NCBI GenBank assembly: GCA_964291365.2
Contig: OZ219977.1
Coordinates: 1-64,000, forward strand
Direction of reading: 5' to 3'
DNA: 64,000 bases
Source: JBDWFY01 sp964291365
Lineage (GTDB): Bacteria > Pseudomonadota > Alphaproteobacteria > Rhizobiales > Stappiaceae
Part shown: piece by piece, positions 11,358-22,010 of the stretch
Layout: each line of letters opens with the position of its first letter
Position numbering within the stretch: position 1 is the first letter of the stretch
Made by a program: the position numbers and the translations under genes
The notes under the pieces: model-generated
What the model saw: only the letters and a program-made list of their open reading frames with translations
Databases searched by the model: none
Told to the model about the DNA's origin: nothing

Positions 11358-12061
11358 CAGTCTGCACGAAGGGGTCACGTTTTCTATACATTCTTTAACC
11401 TGTACAGGAAGTGCGGCTGTTTACTTTATTACCTTGACAACGCACTAAGCGCTAGCATGCACCACACAGTAATATTAGCAGGAACAAATTTGCGCTGTAC
11501 TTTGCGCTGGTTTTTCTAGAGAGAGTTATGATGGAAGTTTATGACTTGTCATTCAATTTGAACACTTATGTTGAGCCAATTCAGATCGCAGGGCTTGAAT
11601 GTAGTCAAATTTTCAGGTTTTATGCACCCTACAGATCCTATCTGGGACAAATATGACTCACATGAATAAGAAATGTAGTAGATACGATGGTATTGAAGTA
11701 GTACTCAGAGCCTTGTGTCCATCCAAGTCGAGTAAGTAGATGTTAAAAAATTCTGAAGTTTGTAGAAAACAGGCAACAGCTGGTAGGGGCATGAACTATG
11801 AGAGCTCTTATGTACAACTTGCGATAGAAAAGCTCTTAAAACGATGGCAAATCGATCAAACTATTTGTTATTTCAACTGGTTCTTGGTTCAAAAGCCTTC
11901 GCACTGGCCTTCTTGACACGTAGCACCTATTCAAGTTCACCAACCGTTTTGTCCGCCATGTTAAAATTTTCCTGTACAAAATCCCGTAGTGTAAACGTAA
12001 CTTCCGGGTGCGTGATTCTCTTCCACGCGGATAAGAGAATGTGACCCCTTCGTGCAGACTG
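11358..12061. mobile_element. 704-bp TIR element CAGTCTGCACGAAGGGGTCAC
   Basis: Both ends read CAGTCTGCACGAAGGGGTCA inwards, with AGA on each outer flank. The right half carries, on the minus strand, an ATG in good context followed by MADKTVGELE (about 11957-11928) and then a stop; this could be a captured 5' gene end. No transposase was seen. Confidence 0.7.
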
Positions 12062-12688
12062 AGAGCTCGTTTGCCATGCCAGTGCCATAGGCTGCAATAT
12101 ACGCCCACACAACCCATGTCAACCCATTTATGATGTGCGATAATTAACTGCGAAAATTGTGACCAACCTCTGGGCTGTGCACATGAGCAAAAAACACATG
12201 GCCTGCAGTGGGTAGGCAATGCTTGTGGACCTTGCCAAATGTGAAGCCAGTTTTTCAACAATTTCAACTGATTTGTTGTGTTTAGGAATCACCGAGTCAG
12301 ACGTCTCCTGATCTTGCGATTTTTGTGGCTAACGACAGACTGACAAAACCGATTCCTTTACCTCTTGCACATACAGTGCAACCAAGCAAGAGAGCAAAAC
12401 TTTTCAACATCACTATTTTGGGCTGAAAGTTGCACAGATATGCCTAATTGTTACCAGAATGGCCACTACAACCATTTTCATTGTATTATACTAAACTTCA
12501 TTTTCCCCATATATAGCTAATAGAGAAGCCATACATGTACGGGGCACTTTTCAGGCATTTTTCACCGTGTCTGGATAAAAATGGTGATATCTCGGGATTG
12601 ATAAGGAATTAAGACTTCACAGTTAAGATTTAGTAACTTCAGTACAAGTACTATCAGCCCACCAAGTGGATTTCCTTAACAGTAATTA

Positions 12689-15310
12689 AAGAGCTGCTTT
12701 CGAATCTTGATACCAACAAGTCCACAGGTAGTGACGGAATCTCATCAAGAATGCTTAAAAACACATCCCTAAGCATTGCTAATCCACTATATAAACTGTT
12801 TAATCTTTCAATATCAACTGGCACACTTCCTACCGACTGGAAGGTCGGTAGGATCACGCCAATACCTAAGGGAACGAATAACTCACTTCCATCTGGATAT
12901 CGGCCTATTTCTGTGCTCCCAGTTGTTAGCAAACTTATCGAACACCATATCAAGGTAATAGTTGAACAGTTTTTGAGAGTAAATGCACCAACATCAGACA
13001 ACGGGGCTTCATGTCCAATCGCTCTACTGCATCAGCACTAATTAAAGTTGTGGATGACTGGCAAAGAGCTCTAGACCAAGGATATGAGGTGTGCGTGGTA
13101 TTTTTTGATGTCTCAAAAGCGTTTGATACTGTGCCACACAAAAGCGTTTGATACTGTGCCACATTCACTTTTACTTGCTAAGCTGAATGAACTTGGACTG
13201 GACCCCTATCTTCTTCGATGGATAAGGAACTATCTATCTGACAGTATCTGACAGATCTCAGTAGCTATGTATGTGTTGATGGTACCATAGATAATAGAGA
13301 GAGGGATCGGAAACGCGCATATATCTCTATAGTGACATCACGGAACATGCTCGTCACGGCACGCCCCTTTGCAAGTCAGTATCATACACTATAGTACAAG
13401 CTCCTATGGCCCTGTACAGCCTAGTATTTGACAGTAACCTGACTAAAAACAAGTGTAGTGCTATTGAACAAGGGATCAAGCAATGAAAAGAGCAATTTGA
13501 ATGGTCTTGGTAGTCGCGCCTGCTCTTGTACATGCTTGAAATTCTGTTGTGTACTTTTCCTTCACAAATGGTGATCGACCCAGAAGAAAAGTCAATGGGA
13601 CCTTGTCTACAGTCGAATACAGAGTGCAACAGAAGCATTCACGAGCTCTGTTGATGTGGTATGTTCCCCAGCGAGCGTTTTAAACGCTGGAGTCTACCCA
13701 GGCTCACAACAGATCTGGGCTTAGTGTGTTCATTTTGAAAAGAAAGGACTTACTTGAAGGCGATGTTTGCATTCTCTATGTGACAATAGTTCATGCCAGG
13801 CATTGAAAGAATCTATTCACTATGCACAGGTCTCGTAAAAAGTACACAAAGCCAATCTGTGAGTGGTAGCTACAAAACCGTTCTGAAAACTGCCTAATTT
13901 TTTTTGGCTTTTGGCTTTAGGTCTCTGGTGGGTTGGTTAGAAAGCATACATGGTGCCCTTGCCAAGGCCTGAAAAGGCTGCCTTGATGTGGTTTTATGCC
14001 AATTGCGAACTTAGATGAAGTCACGTGACCGTGACGAGCATATATCTATAGTGTATGCGCGCGTTTCCAATCCCTCCTTCCTCTCTATTATCTACGATGG
14101 TACCAGTTCCCATTGCCTTCCTGTTGTGTCAGGTGTTCCTCAAGGGTCAGTTTTAGGCCCTCTTCTCTTTATAACATATATAAATGATGTTGCTACTTGC
14201 ATTTCTTCTGGTAGCGATGTAAACATGTTTGCAGATGACATAGCACTGTATCGAGTCATCAGATCTGCTGCTGATTATGTCCATCTTCAAGAGGATGTTG
14301 ATGTTATATCTGACTGCATTCAGGAGAAAGATCTTCAGTTCAATGCTAATAATGCAAAACTGCTGATATCTAGAAAAAGATCAAACATGCACCATACCTC
14401 CTCCACAGATAACTCTGAATGGTGTAATCCTGGATAAAGTGCAGAGCTATAAGTATCTTGGAATTACTTTAACTTCTAATTTGTCTTGGTCTCCTCATGT
14501 TAATAATTGTTGTAACAAGACCAGAAAACTCATTGGACTCCTATACAGGTGATTCTATCAGCACGCCTCTTCTCCCACCTTATTGAGGCTCTATTGCAGT
14601 TTCTTACGACCACATTTAGAGTATGCTTCGATTGTGTGGAACCCAAGCTTAAAAGGTGAAATCGATCAGCTGGAGGAAGTGCAGAAATTTGCATTGCGAG
14701 TCTGTCTTAAGTCCTGGGACACAAACTATGAGAATCTGTTGTCTACATCTAATCTACCATCCTTACAAAAACGTCGTATACTGGCCAGTCTGTGTCACCT
14801 ATATAAAATTTCAAGAGGTATGAATGACTGAATTTGATGATGCACCACTCCAAATGCAAGTACACAGCTACAACACCCGTTCATCTTGTAAGCAAATATT
14901 TTCCATGCTGTAGTGTAGAACCAACTCATACCAACACTCTTATTTTCCAAACATCATTTCAATCTGGAACAGTTTGCCTAGGGAAGTCAGTGTTCTCCCT
15001 AGACAAAATTCAAGGCATGACAGGAGGGCATGATTTGGGTGGGGCCTATGACCACATCAAAGCTTTTGGATTCTTCCACATTCCCACATCAAAGGAAACT
15101 CTGTATTGAAGGCTTGCAGGGCCGACATGCCTTAGGTATACTGGGGAGAACACTGGAAGTTACAGAATGTATTTCTGTTCAAACTTTCAAGAAACAATTA
15201 TGCATTGATAGTTTATAATATTTTAGTATAATAGGGTGCACTTACTTTTTAGCCCATTGGCTACTTGTGTGTCCATGCATATTTATTGCAGAATTATTAT
15301 ACAAAAAAAG
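12689..15310 (+). pseudogene. 5'-truncated non-LTR retrotransposon reverse transcriptase
   Basis: The translation begins in the RT fingers (LLSNLDTNKSTGSDGISSRM), with TDWKVGRITPIPKG, GYRPISVLPVVSKLIE, then FDVSKAFDTVPH (13100-13138), GVPQGSVLGPLLF (14134-14172) and the catalytic FADDIALY (14229-14252). A C-terminal LRLYCSFLRPHLEYASIVWN block follows (14583-14642). This order and wording are those of the CR1/L2/Jockey group. A 25-bp tandem duplication at 13114-13163 and a 10-bp duplication near 13237 shift the frame, an 808-bp MITE splits the palm (13288-14095), and further frameshifts follow 14437, so it cannot be active. The 3' end is an A-rich run (ACAAAAAAAG). The 5' end is truncated with no endonuclease domain. 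It sits inside a mariner-like MITE. Confidence 0.85.
13288..14095. mobile_element. 808-bp MULE-like MITE inserted in the reverse transcriptase
   Basis: The inverted ends are TAGATAATAGAGAGAGGGAT...GGAAACGCGC and, reversed from the right, GTAGATAATAGAGAGGAAGG...GGAAACGCGC. The flanks carry the exact 10-bp duplication GATGGTACCA (13278-13287 and 14096-14105); 9-10 bp target duplications are typical of Mutator-like elements. Removing the element and one TSD copy restores the RT reading YVCVDGTSSHCLPVVSGVPQ. The core contains a 94-codon minus-strand open frame of unknown meaning, possibly captured host sequence. Confidence 0.85.
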
Positions 15311-15627
15311 TTGAAAAAAGTGTGCCTAACATAAAAATTATTTGGCCCTCTGAAAGGGGTTTATAGATGGTATCTGGCAAACAATGCACTGCACAGCCTC
15401 TACACTCATGTCAAATAAACTTCATATGGGTGCGCATCAATGGGTAGAGCGCACACCCTTACCAGAAAGTAATACTCTTTAAATGTGCCTAACATATTTT
15501 GGAGAACAGTGTTATCCTATAAAACCATAAAATTTAAAGTAATTACACATACATCCCATAATTTAAATCCCACATAGAGTTGGTATCAAAGAAAAAAAAA
15601 GTTTTGCTCTCTTGCTTGGTTGCACTG

Positions 15628-16146
15628 TACACACATACTTAATGGTGGTAGTGTATGTTTGGCAGTGTACATGTATACGCACATTGGAAGTTATTGCTGG
15701 GGTGTGTACACAATATAATTATACCATGGATAAGTTACGCGAGTGAGAAGTAAGGCTGATTTTATAATAATATTATATTTGGCAGTTGGAAAAGTGAATA
15801 TGTTATAGTTAACACACCCCTAATATAATGCACGAGTGAAGTAACTGCACCACAGGGCAATATATATATATTGCCCTAACCACGCAACCACAGTGCGTCT
15901 ATGGCATATATTGCCCTGGCAGTAGCTTTGATCTACGTCATAGTTAGGCTACAATATAATATTATTGGCTGCCAATTTTTATTGCTAACCATGTATAATC
16001 TACCTAGTATATCTATATTGCATTTGGAATCTGCTCAAAGCAAGCAATTAAAGTTAACGCTTCTGACACTTTAATTTTGGTACTAACGAAATGGGAAAAA
16101 GGCATAGAGAATATGTATACACAGCAGCTACTATAATTATAATTAG
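15628..16146. other. No gene seen; one hairpin
   Basis: Contains GGGCAATATATATATATTGCCC (15857-15878), a perfect palindrome. Otherwise AT-rich with no exon recognised. Confidence 0.4.
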
Positions 16147-16752
16147 AATATAGGTGTAACAAATACTGCAATCTGATTGGTCACATTGAAGCTTCTAACC
16201 AACTTAGAAACCTGTAGGTTTACTAAGTGCCTCTAGCACTTAGAAAACCTACTTAGTAAACCCGCTTGGTTTAGCATAGCAACAAAGCATTAGTTAGGTG
16301 ACAACCATACATAGCGCTGTATTTCTATACTAACTGTGGTAAACCTTTAGTGGTCTACCATCAGCCCACAAAACCACACTCACTGTATTACTGGAAGTGA
16401 ATAGCACATGCTCGAAGCACGAGCATGGAGCTGAGCATGTTTTGCCACACCCACGATGATCGTTTAATAGTGTTGGTGACTCAACGAGTTGATCGGCGCA
16501 AGAGTAGGTTGCTAACTCATGGTTCATACTATATAGCACACTAGCTAGCTTCTTTTTCATCTCAGTCTCTCATTTTGAACTGTCATGGTTATGGTGCTAT
16601 ATTCTAAATAAGTTAGATACCTCGTCCAATGGGATCTAGCTCTTTAGAGACCCTCAGGCCTGAAGTAGCGCCCTCACTATGCTCAGAACGCTACAGCCTC
16701 GGGCCTTCGGGTCTCTAAATCACACAGATCCCTTGGACTCGGTATCCAACTA
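16147..16752 (+). repeat. CTTCTAACCAACTTAGAAACC repeat family, copy 1 (uninterrupted)
   Basis: Matches, block by block, 57059-58607 (which is interrupted) and more loosely 37940-38615. Shared blocks include TTCTAACCAACTTAGAAACC, a GTTTACTAAGTGC foldback, TTGCTAACTC, and a terminal hairpin in which TTAGATACCTCGTCCAATGG...GAGACCCT pairs with AGGTCTCTAAA...CCTTGGACTCGGTATC (16612-16747). The outer ends and class are not resolved. Confidence 0.7.
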
Positions 16753-17151
16753 TTATTTGTCATACTCAGTGCTCGCATAACTTTTTCAGATGTAAGGACA
16801 AAGTGTCCTGGTGTTTTCAAAATGGTCAGACATATTCAAAATTTGATCGGACATCATGCAATTGTATTTTGTCATATGCATGGAATGATGTCTTATCTTT
16901 TATCAAGAGGCTTATTATTGGCCTATAGTTAGCTGACCCTAGCTATAGAACTTAATAGTGACAATTTAACTTCAAGTTGAATGTTTAGAACCAGGTGGCT
17001 GTAGCTACTAATACAAATTTATCTAGCAGCAAGCCACCATCATCTACTAGTGTCAACTGTGAGCCACCTCATGGTGTGAGTAATGTTTGTGGCGGGAAAA
17101 AGGCTGTGGCCAGCTGCTACATAGCAAGCTTTCATGTACTGACATATTAAG

Positions 17152-17785
17152 CAACAATTTTTATACGGAAATTAATATACCATGCACCTGCTTGGTCCAA
17201 TCAGATTTTCAGTAGCTATTAATTTTGTAATAACTAGCTATCAGTGGCTGTATATACATGTAGTGTATTGTACATATATATGCAATATCTCCTGACCCAA
17301 AACCTCTATATACCCTGTACTGTACTATGCATACAGTAGCTATAATTGCTATGTAAGTTCTTTCCTTGCTCCCTATCTATATTATACATCATACCATTGC
17401 ATGCATACAACTGGTGGAAGCTTAAATTGGGTAGAGCAGGCAGGGAGGTGAACAGATATTCGGCACTGCTTAGGAGGTTTTTATGTGATTTAGAAGATCT
17501 AGACCGAAGGGCTGTATGTATAATTATAGATTCCCAAGCAAAGTGAGGGTTTTACAGAGCCTATAATTAAGGGCTTCTAAATCACGTAGAAACCGTCAAA
17601 CAACTTTAGATCCTAGCAACAATGCTCATACAAATTAAAGCTTGACGTAATTATTATATTAAACTGCTTCCCATCAACAATATCCTAGGCAACAATTTTT
17701 ATGAGTATTTATACGGAAATTAATATACCATGCACCTGCTTGGTCCAATCAGATTTTCAGTAGCTATTAATTTTGTAACAACTAG
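17152..17785 (+). repeat. Pair of about 85-bp direct repeats 540 bp apart
   Basis: AATTAATATACCATGCACCT...TTTCAGTAGCTATTAATTTTG occurs at 17152-17242 and 17690-17785, nearly identically. Between them an inverted pair (GGTTTTTATGTGATTTAGAAG near 17477 and CTTCTAAATCACGTAGAAACC near 17573) forms a hairpin. They lie just upstream of the MULE transposase gene; whether they belong to it is unknown. Confidence 0.65.
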
Positions 17786-17905
17786 GATCTAAGATCATAT
17801 ACATTAAATATCTATTCATACAACCCACTCTGCTACATATAACTATTCATAGTACAAATTGTGTTGTTGTATGTGAGCTCGGTTCTTTTACTTTCATCTA
17901 CATAG

Positions 17906-20900
17906 GACTTTGATATCAGTTTCACTACTAATGAAGATCCTAATGATGAATCGTTTGTGATCGAATCTGCTGATGATTCTATTGACCTCTCTACACCACC
18001 CCCTCCATTTACATGTAGTCATACCATACAGGCTGTTAGTATACCACAGAAGCTTTGCTTTATGGACTTGACCCAGCTGGATAAGTTCATAAAGCAACTA
18101 AACAGTATGCGAATGTGTGCCACTCAAGGGTGCAAGGGTGAATTAACCCCTGTTAAAGTGAGCACCTTTGGGCTTGGAGGAGCTGTTTCCATTAAGTACA
18201 ACTGTAATGGTTGTGGTAAACATGAGGCACACTTTGAAACATCCTCCAAAAATGAGTTGTACAATACCAGTGACATTAGTATGTCAGTACAGGTGGCGTT
18301 CATTGTTGCTGGATGCACCCACACCACCTATTACAAGACACTAAAGCATGCACTGGGTATTGATGCTGTTCAGTGGACCACCTTTCAGTCAACCATCAAA
18401 CAAATGTTTCCCATTGTACAAGACATGGTTGACAGAATGTGTGAAGAAGCTAAAACAGAGATGAAAACCATGAACCAAGATGAACTTGGTTCATGGAATC
18501 GTGCTGTCACATCTGCTGATGGTGCATGGATGACACGTGGTCATCACAGCAAGAACTTTACATTCAGTATTCGCAACTATTACACTGGAGCTCTTCTTTA
18601 TCGAAAGCATCTCTGCCAGAAAGGCAGAGATGATTTAATAAATGAGGAACTCTACCAGGGAACATCCAAGGGAGCGGAAGGATATGCTGCACGCCTCACT
18701 TTCAAAAAAGCAAAGGAGGAAGGCATCAACATTGCCATTCATTGGCAAGATGCTGATTCCTCCTCTTCAAATGCAATGACAGAGCACTTTCCTGATGCAG
18801 AGATCATGATCTGTGGTGGGCATGCTGGGAAGGCTCACAAAAAACAACTGGAAAAGCTTGCTAAAATGAAATCTTTCACTGATAAATTCAAAAAGAAGCA
18901 TCATGAAAGATTTCCACAAGTTGATTCAGTGGTCTGTCATTGTGAGAAACGGCACAAACCTGGATGTGGTTGTTTGTCAGAAGCATTTATTGAGAAAGCA
19001 CGAAACAATTTTTCACTTATCCTCTCAAACAGTGAATCTGCACATGAGTTTGCTGAAGCTTTGAAAGCATTACCTAGGCATGCATGTGATAAGCATGAGT
19101 GGGATGGAGGGAAGTGCACGTTTCATGCACTAAAAGTTTGCTCTTGTGGGAAGTGTGAAGATGATGCAGAGCTCAAGTGTGATGGAAAAGATTATCACAC
19201 AAGGCAGATGCTCAAGTGCCCTATGCATTCTTTAGCCTATGAAATTGAGTGCCATCAAAGGGCTTCAAAGTCTGAGCAACTTATTCACCCCATTCTCAAA
19301 CGAGGCCACTCAAACTGGCTTGAGGCATCACACAATGTTTTCATACGCTTTCGGCCAAAACAAATCTACCTAGAGAGGCTTCACTATACCTTATCCACAG
19401 AGCTTGCACTGTTGCAGTCTAACATGACTTACTTGTACAGAAAGCGTGGACCGCAGTATCACTGGGTAGTTGAATTGTTCAGACGTTTGAAGCTACCAGT
19501 GTTTGATGGTGTTCATAGGGCACTTGAAGAATTCAATGAGCTGAGAATGGAAAAGTTGGAGCATGTAAAGACTGAAAAGTCTAAAAAGAGGAGAATAATG
19601 CTCAAGGTTGAGAGAACAAAGGATGCACAGCGTCGTAAGGAATGGTCAAAAAAGCATGGCCATGATACTTATGGTGACGATGAAGACAGTGATACTGCTG
19701 AGCTAAAGCCCAAAGAAAAAAAGAAAAGCAAAAAGGGACAAAAAATGGAAGGGCAATGTAAGTGTGGGTCTACAACACACTTACGTACCTCCCATAAGCA
19801 GTGCCGCTACAATAAAAGGAGATTAAAAAATGCTCCCACTCCACCACACATAGATGATGATGCATCTCCACCTGACAGTGACCTGTCAGATGATAATTTG
19901 TCACTCCCCAGTGACAATTTATTTGATGAAAGTGAGAGTACCTCCAATGATGACTGGTGCTATGAAGATGACATTATCAGTAGTGATATGTGTGTTTGTG
20001 GAGCCCTTGGTCGAGCACATAAACGAAATTGTCCCATGAGTTCAAGGAGTAGTTTCCCTACGGAAATGTATAGTACAGATTATCATCTTAGCCAATCTGA
20101 TTCTGTATGGGAAGCAGTTGCCAAACCTAAGCCAAACTTGAGCAAATCAGGCAAGAGAAAGAGGCAGGAGGTAGACAAGCATCCTGTAATAAAGAAGCAG
20201 CGAGTCACTACTTCCTCTTTTGAGGTTGGTAACTATGTCTGCCTGCATAGTAGTAGACTGGTTAACCAGCATGTGCCCTGTCGTATTGTGAGAAAATCCA
20301 AGAAAGGTTACCAATTGTACTGTAGGAAGGGCATACTTAGCACAACCTACCCCAGTGATGAGCTAACTAGCTTGGATGGTAGCAGGTGTATTACACTTGA
20401 TGCCTGGCGTCAAGCATCCAAAATCTCTTTCAAGAGTGTAATAAATGATTCCTCTTGCATGGAGGTTTGCCACTGTATTCTTAGCAAGTCTGCAGAAAAT
20501 GTCATTGAGCTCACTAGTTCTGATGATGAGACAAGTAGTGGTATCACAATGTGGGTGCACAATGCAGTGTACTCTTTGACTAACAGTGATAAAGAAATAA
20601 TCCTGTCACCATCTGGGTGGCTCAATGATAGCATCATCTCAGCAGCACAAAAGCTAATGTTACAGCATTTCCCTCTCATGTCTGGGCTGCAACCACCTAC
20701 ACTTCAGCATGCATGGGGTTTTGATGTGCATAGAGGGGATTTTGTACAGATTCTTCATGTTCACAATAGCCACTGGAGTGTTGTTTCTAATATTGGATGT
20801 GAGGATGGTGTAGTTAATTACTACGATAGCATGTATCCTTCTGTTTCCTCAACAACTGTGCAACTCATTGCCTCCCTTGTGTTTAGTCCAGCATCAGAGC

Positions 20901-21295
20901 TTGAGGTTAGAATTATGGATGTGGAACAACAGTCTAATGGCTCAGACTGTGGCATCCTTGCCATAGCCTTTGTTTTTGACATTTGCTGTGGGAAAGATCC
21001 ATGCAGTGTAAGATTCGATCACAAATCCATAAGGCATCATTTGGCCAGATGCTTAGAGGAATGCAAGTTTACCCGCTTTCCAATACTTGGTGAGCGTAAT
21101 TCCTCTGGTATAAAGCACGTTCAGAAGACTGAACTTCACTGTTCTTGCCGATTGCCCGAAAAAGTAGGTGTTGATCAAATGGCTGAGTGTGATGCTTGCA
21201 AGGTTTGGTACCATCAACACTGCATGGATATTCCACCTGAAGTTTTTGACAATCCAGATGTTCCCTGGAAGTGTAAAAAGTGTGAATATCTATGA
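17906..21295 (+). CDS. MULE-type transposase with Ulp1 protease and PHD finger
   Basis: The open frame is continuous from a splice-acceptor-like CTACATAG at 17905 to TGA at 21295. No ATG starts it (17957 is GTG), so a 5' exon is likely. Numbering from 17957, the Mutator-family transposase core has TSADGAW (D188), WQDADS (D265 and D267) and NWLEASHNVF (E456), a plausible DDE set, with Cys/His zinc-binding patches between. A Lys/Arg-rich linker (about 545-610) and an acidic Ser/Asp stretch (about 630-680) follow. Then comes a C48/Ulp1-type cysteine protease with HNSHW (H939), YYDSM (D957) and QQSNGSDCG (Q992, C998), so the full catalytic set is present. A C-terminal PHD finger (about 1062-1112) has the C4HC3 pattern CSC...CDAC...HQHC...CKKC. 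DDE plus Ulp1 fusions are known in MULE-related elements; the PHD finger may read histone tails at target chromatin. It is intact and so possibly recently active or domesticated. Confidence 0.85.
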   Translation, partial: DFDISFTTNEDPNDESFVIESADDSIDLSTPPPPFTCSHTIQAVSIPQKLCFMDLTQLDKFIKQLNSMRMCATQGCKGELTPVKVSTFGLGGAVSIKYNCNGCGKHEAHFETSSKNELYNTSDISMSVQVAFIVAGCTHTTYYKTLKHALGIDAVQWTTFQSTIKQMFPIVQDMVDRMCEEAKTEMKTMNQDELGSWNRAVTSADGAWMTRGHHSKNFTFSIRNYYTGALLYRKHLCQKGRDDLINEELYQGTSKGAEGYAARLTFKKAKEEGINIAIHWQDADSSSSNAMTEHFPDAEIMICGGHAGKAHKKQLEKLAKMKSFTDKFKKKHHERFPQVDSVVCHCEKRHKPGCGCLSEAFIEKARNNFSLILSNSESAHEFAEALKALPRHACDKHEWDGGKCTFHALKVCSCGKCEDDAELKCDGKDYHTRQMLKCPMHSLAYEIECHQRASKSEQLIHPILKRGHSNWLEASHNVFIRFRPKQIYLERLHYTLSTELALLQSNMTYLYRKRGPQYHWVVELFRRLKLPVFDGVHRALEEFNELRMEKLEHVKTEKSKKRRIMLKVERTKDAQRRKEWSKKHGHDTYGDDEDSDTAELKPKEKKKSKKGQKMEGQCKCGSTTHLRTSHKQCRYNKRRLKNAPTPPHIDDDASPPDSDLSDDNLSLPSDNLFDESESTSNDDWCYEDDIISSDMCVCGALGRAHKRNCPMSSRSSFPTEMYSTDYHLSQSDSVWEAVAKPKPNLSKSGKRKRQEVDKHPVIKKQRVTTSSFEVGNYVCLHSSRLVNQHVPCRIVRKSKKGYQLYCRKGILSTTYPSDELTSLDGSRCITLDAWRQASKISFKSVINDSSCMEVCHCILSKSAENVIELTSSDDETSSGITMWVHNAVYSLTNSDKEIILSPSGWLNDSIISAAQKLMLQHFPLMSGLQPPTLQHAWGFDVHRGDFVQILHVHNSHWSVVSNIGCEDGVVNYYDSMYPSVSSTTVQLIASLVFSPASELEVRIMDVEQQSNGSDCGILAIAFVFDICCGKDPCSVRFDHKSIRHHLARCLEECKFTRFPILGERNSSGIKHVQKTELHCSCRLPEKVGVDQMAECDACKVWYHQHCMDIPPEVFDNPDVPWKCKKCEYL

Positions 21296-21522
21296 AACCT
21301 TGTGTCATCCTGAGATTTGCTCTCATTCCTCAGTATTGTTCATGTATATTATAGTGTACTAGTTGCTGTGAAGGAGTATGAGAGGGTGGAAGGGTGGGAG
21401 GGCAGCAATGCAGTGTCACCTCCTCGTGATGGTGCTGCCTGGACCCTCAGGAATAGTACCTTCTGAGGGGCTGAGAACACTGCCAAGGTGTCCTTGCTCA
21501 TACTCCTAATATCATAATAATA
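21296..21522. repeat. 3' flank of the MULE gene with a foldback
   Basis: AGGAGTATGAG (21372-21382) is inverted as CTCATACTCCT (near 21497-21507). Between them lie GC-rich sub-hairpins around CAATGCAGTGTC. This could be a terminal structure of the transposon, but no matching copy was found on the 5' side. Confidence 0.4.
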
Positions 21523-22010
21523 CTGTAAATCGGGAAATTTTCATGTTAAAAATTTTTCACGTGATAAAATTTCGTGTTAAAAAATTTTCTTAGCCGCCTG
21601 GGTCCTATGAAAATTTTTTAGCATGAAATTTTGTCACGTTAAATCGACTGACGTACGTGAGTTTCGATCTACAGCCGTTTGTTTGAACAGCTTGGCACAG
21701 CTGCGTAGCTTGATCTGATCTGAGGATGGAGGACTTTGGCGAGTTTTCAATAGCGCTTCGTAGTAAAGTGTTAGACAAAGGGCCCTTAGGATCCAGTAAA
21801 CCGTCTCGAGATTGGAGATAACGTAGAATCGACATGGTCTTTCTTTGACAGCTGTTCGTGACTGGCACATACAGCTGCATGCAAATTTTCATGCACATAC
21901 CGTAATAACGCTTGCTCTAAATATTCGTTGTGATAATTTTTCATGTTTAATTTTCGTAGACCATAACGACTACAAAAATTTGTCAACTACGAAAATTTCC
22001 GGATTTACGG
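21523..22010. mobile_element. 488-bp TA-flanked MITE CTGTAAATCGGGAAATTTTC
   Basis: Left end CTGTAAATCGGGAAATTTTC; right end is the inverse of CCGTAAATCCGGAAATTTTC. TA lies on both sides. The subterminal regions are rich in AAAATTT runs in alternating orientation. The interior has short minus-strand frames without recognisable similarity. Confidence 0.8.

Larger units (their letters stand above)
12374..15627. mobile_element. CAGTGCAACC-family TA-flanked MITE, copy 1, interrupted by a LINE
   Basis: Left end CAGTGCAACCAAGCAAGAGA; right end is the exact inverted match. TA flanks are at 12372-12373 and 15628-15629. The left half (12374-12688) and right half (15311-15627) line up in order with the uninterrupted copy at 32421-33096 and meet at its CCTTAACTGGCATTAATT...GTGCCTAAC point. 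The 2.6 kb between is a non-LTR retrotransposon fragment. CAGT ends with a TA target are the Tc1/mariner signature; no mariner transposase is present. Confidence 0.85.

Noticed and set aside
11836..12267. 143-codon minus-strand frame
   Set aside because: It crosses the right boundary of the TIR element at 12061 and is rich in W/C/H, typical of a chance frame.
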